A stretch of DNA of 64,000 nucleotides, taken from assembly GCF_019583405.1 (NCBI RefSeq), contig NZ_SZUU01000001.1, positions 62,001 to 126,000 on the forward strand, in the 5' to 3' direction. The translations under genes and the position numbers were made by a program. Each line of letters begins with the position of its first letter. Positions within the stretch are counted from its first letter, which is position 1. The DNA comes from Bacteroides fragilis. Lineage in GTDB: Bacteria > Bacteroidota > Bacteroidia > Bacteroidales > Bacteroidaceae. Positions 62,021 through 64,000 of the stretch are shown one piece after another. The notes beneath the pieces were generated by a model, which saw only the letters and a program-made list of their open reading frames with translations, was not told the origin of the DNA and did no database searches.

Positions 62021-63180
62021 TGTTTACAAGTATGTATAATAATATAACTACTTTCATCCATAACTTGTTTGGTACGGATGAATTTGTTCCGTTGCACGCT
62101 CCTTTATTTATCGGTAACGAAAAAAAATACCTTGCAGAATGCATTGATACTACTTTTGTCTCGAGTGTGGGCAAATTTGTTGATCGCTTTGAGGAGCAGG
62201 TTGCTTGCTATACGGGTTCAAAAAGAGCTGTTGTCTGTGTAAGTGGTACTAATGCATTACACATGGGTATGCTTCTTGTCGGTGTTGAGCGTGATGATGA
62301 AGTTTTAACTCAGGCTCTTACTTTTATCGCTACCTGTAACGCCATCAGTTATATTGGCGCACATCCTGTATTTCTTGATGTGGATAGAGATACTTTGGGT
62401 CTTTCTCCTCTTGCTGTAAAAAGGTGGTTGTCTACGCATGCGGAAGTAAGGAATGGGCAGTGTTATAATAAGAAGACGGGACGCCGTATCAAGGCTTGTG
62501 TTCCTATGCATACGTTCGGGCATCCTATGAAGATTGACGAATTGTCGGCAGTGTGCAACGAATATCATATAGAACTTGTCGAGGATGCGGCCGAAAGTAT
62601 CGGCAGTTTCTATAAAGGCCGTCATACGGGTACTTTCGGAAGAGTGGGAGCCATCAGTTTTAATGGTAATAAAACGATCACCACCGGTGGTGGGGGTATG
62701 TTGCTTTTCCAGGACGAAGAGCTGGGCAAGTTTGCCAAACATTTGACGACCCAGGCCAAAGTTCCGCACCGTTGGGCATTTGTTCATGACCATATCGGTT
62801 ACAATTACCGTATGCCTAATATCAATGCCGCATTGGGTTGTGCCCAAATGGAGAATCTTGACAGGTATGTTGTCAATAAACGTGAGACAGCGGAACGGTA
62901 CCGTGAGTTTTTCTCTCGTATTCCTGATGTTGAGTTTGTTGTTGAGCCTGCGAACAGCCGTTCTAACTATTGGTTGAACGCTGTACTTCTGAAAGACCGC
63001 CGGGCCCAACAGTCTTTCCTTGAATATACGAATGACCATGGTGTAATGACCCGCCCCGTTTGGGAATTGATGAACAGACTTGAGATGTTTCGGGGATGCG
63101 AGACGGATGGTTTGGAGAATACTGTGTGGTTGGAAGAAAGAGTTGTGAATATACCAAGTAGTGTTCGTTTGGGAGTATGA
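62020..63180 (+). CDS. legC: LegC-like PLP aminotransferase
   Basis: 386 residues from the overlapping ATG (Met5 at 62032 is possible). DegT-type PLP enzyme: FVPLHAPLFIGNEKKYLAECIDTTFVSSVGKFVDRFEEQVACYTG, then SGTNALHMGMLLVGV, TQALTFIATCNAISYIGAHPVFLDVD, VEDAAESIGSFYKGRHTGTFGRVGAISFNGNKTITTGGGGM with Lys218 as the PLP lysine. The N-terminal extension and the block SRSNYWLNAVLL match aminotransferases of legionaminic-type pathways. It aminates the 4-keto sugar made by the dehydratase before it. The next gene starts within its last codons. Confidence 0.9.
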   Translation: MFTSMYNNITTFIHNLFGTDEFVPLHAPLFIGNEKKYLAECIDTTFVSSVGKFVDRFEEQVACYTGSKRAVVCVSGTNALHMGMLLVGVERDDEVLTQALTFIATCNAISYIGAHPVFLDVDRDTLGLSPLAVKRWLSTHAEVRNGQCYNKKTGRRIKACVPMHTFGHPMKIDELSAVCNEYHIELVEDAAESIGSFYKGRHTGTFGRVGAISFNGNKTITTGGGGMLLFQDEELGKFAKHLTTQAKVPHRWAFVHDHIGYNYRMPNINAALGCAQMENLDRYVVNKRETAERYREFFSRIPDVEFVVEPANSRSNYWLNAVLLKDRRAQQSFLEYTNDHGVMTRPVWELMNRLEMFRGCETDGLENTVWLEERVVNIPSSVRLGV

Positions 63181-63809
63181 AGCCTTTAATTTTAGTCGGT
63201 GGCGGCGGACATTGCAAGTCGGTGATTGATGTCGCTGAGAGTATGGGGCATTCCATCCTGGGTATATTGGATCTTCCGGAAAATGTCGGCCATTCCATCT
63301 TAGGCTATCCTGTTCTCGGTACTGATGATGATATCCCCTTATTTGTGGATCAGGCTGATTTTATTGTTACTGTCGGATTTATAAAGGAATCTTCTCTACG
63401 ATTGAAGATTCATGATAAAATACGAACTTCCGGCGGACATTTTGGTACCCTGATTGCTTCCACCGCTTATGTTTCCAGACATGCTCAGATCGGTGCGGGT
63501 ACTGTGGTCATGCATCATGCCTTTGTGAATGCCGGTGCACGGATTGGCAGTGGTTGTATCATCAATACTTTTGTAAATGTGGAGCATGATGCCCTGATCG
63601 GTGACAATTGTCATATATCAACCGGTACTATGGTTAATGGAGATTGCAAGGTGGGCGAATGTTCTTTTTTGGGCAGCCAGTCGGTAATGGTGAATGGTAC
63701 ATCCATCATTTCCGGTTGTATCATCGGTGCGGGTTCGGTAGTACGTAAGGATATTCTGGAAAAGGGAATTTATTCGGGTAATCCCGCAACTTTGAAAATA
63801 AAGATTTAA
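63177..63809 (+). CDS. NeuD/PglD-type sugar O- or N-acetyltransferase
   Basis: 210 residues. An N-terminal Rossmann-like part (PLILVGGGGHCKSVIDVAESMGHSILGIL) and a C-terminal left-handed beta-helix of hexapeptides (AQIGAGTVVMHHAFVNAGARIGSGCIINTFVNVEHDALIGDNCHISTG). This domain pair is typical of NeuD/PglD acetyltransferases. It acts on the amino group made by LegC. Start overlaps legC by 4 bases; the neuB-like gene starts on its last base, so all are coupled. Confidence 0.92.
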   Translation: MKPLILVGGGGHCKSVIDVAESMGHSILGILDLPENVGHSILGYPVLGTDDDIPLFVDQADFIVTVGFIKESSLRLKIHDKIRTSGGHFGTLIASTAYVSRHAQIGAGTVVMHHAFVNAGARIGSGCIINTFVNVEHDALIGDNCHISTGTMVNGDCKVGECSFLGSQSVMVNGTSIISGCIIGAGSVVRKDILEKGIYSGNPATLKIKI

Positions 63810-64000
63810 TGCATACTTTGATTATAGCCGAAGCCGGGGTAAACCATAACGGTTCTATTGCCCTTGCTAAAAAGTTAATAGATGTTGCTTCGGAGGCCGG
63901 TGTGGACTATGTAAAATTTCAAACCTTTAAGACAGAGAATTTAGTTTCTCTTTCCGCTCCCAAAGCGGAATATCAGCAAAGGAACATGCCGGATACTGAT
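63809..64000 (+). CDS. NeuB-like nonulosonate synthase, truncated by window end
   Basis: The first 64 codons of a NeuB-type synthase: MHTLIIAEAGVNHNGSIALAKKLIDVASEAGVDYVKFQTFKTENLVS and AEYQQRNMP. The EAGVNHNG and VKFQTFK motifs are diagnostic. The enzyme condenses phosphoenolpyruvate with a C6 amino sugar to make a nine-carbon acid. Which one (legionaminic, sialic or other) is not set by this fragment, but the upstream LegB/LegC genes favour legionaminic-type. The right edge cuts the gene. Confidence 0.9.
   Translation, partial: MHTLIIAEAGVNHNGSIALAKKLIDVASEAGVDYVKFQTFKTENLVSLSAPKAEYQQRNMPDTD

Noticed and set aside
1..64000. CRISPR arrays, rRNA genes, prophage modules
   Set aside because: No regularly spaced 25-40 base repeats, no rRNA sequence and no phage structural genes were seen.

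Overview
The window looks like a chromosomal segment of Bacteroides, most probably B. fragilis. The grounds are Bacteroidetes-type promoters (TTTG, a 19-20 base spacer, then TAnnTTTG), families almost confined to Bacteroidales (tandem fimbrillin lipoproteins, HmuY, UpxY/UpxZ), and an invertible promoter flanked by inverted repeats carrying the ACGTTCGT core known from B. fragilis capsule loci. The species is inferred; no rRNA is present.

Region 1 (1-15.2 kb, all +): ten tandem fimbrillin-family lipoprotein genes, the first cut by the window edge and one with a lectin-like FISUMP C-terminus. They are followed by an OmpA-like/TPR-like protein, a BACON/FISUMP-like protein, a small Ig-like protein and a thioredoxin-fold protein. 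Nearly every fimbrillin keeps a lipobox and a Thr-Arg-(Ala/Gly/Ser/Leu) site 25-35 residues after it, as in type V pilins. Region 2 (15.2-28.2 kb): housekeeping and sensory genes, namely tex (-), a histidine kinase, a 5'-nucleotidase, free-methionine-R-sulfoxide reductase, a His-rich small protein with a TonB receptor, a creatininase-like hydrolase, a Crp/Fnr regulator with FNR-type boxes, tRNA-Ser(GCT), tRNA-Glu(CTC) and a MATE transporter.

Region 3 (28.2-38.4 kb, -): a probable haem-acquisition operon (LRR lipoprotein, calycin-like protein, DUF4903-like lipoprotein, HmuR-like receptor, HmuY-like lipoprotein, membrane protein) and a separate large TonB-type receptor. Both promoters share the same ATACC-N8-GGTAT palindrome at the same position. 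A compact promoter-terminator unit upstream of the large receptor predicts a small RNA of about 66 nt. Region 4 (38.4-49.5 kb): a small lipoprotein, a second MATE transporter, an AspT/YidE-type transporter, class III fructose bisphosphatase, a repeat surface protein, an acyl-CoA synthetase, and fcl/gmd for GDP-fucose. Regions 2 and 4 and the end of region 1 carry six copies of a dispersed stem-loop repeat, each just after a stop codon.

Region 5 (49.7-64 kb): an AAA ATPase, three small minus-strand genes, then a capsule locus running off the right edge: upxY, upxZ, rfbA, two FdtA-like ketoisomerases, an acetyltransferase, an aminotransferase, a three-gene gtr-like cassette, and legB/legC/neuD/neuB-like genes. 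The locus should make a dTDP-3-acetamido-3,6-dideoxyhexose and a nonulosonic acid. Its promoter lies in a 219-bp invertible element (53136-53354) and in this sequence points away from upxY, so the locus is read here as OFF.
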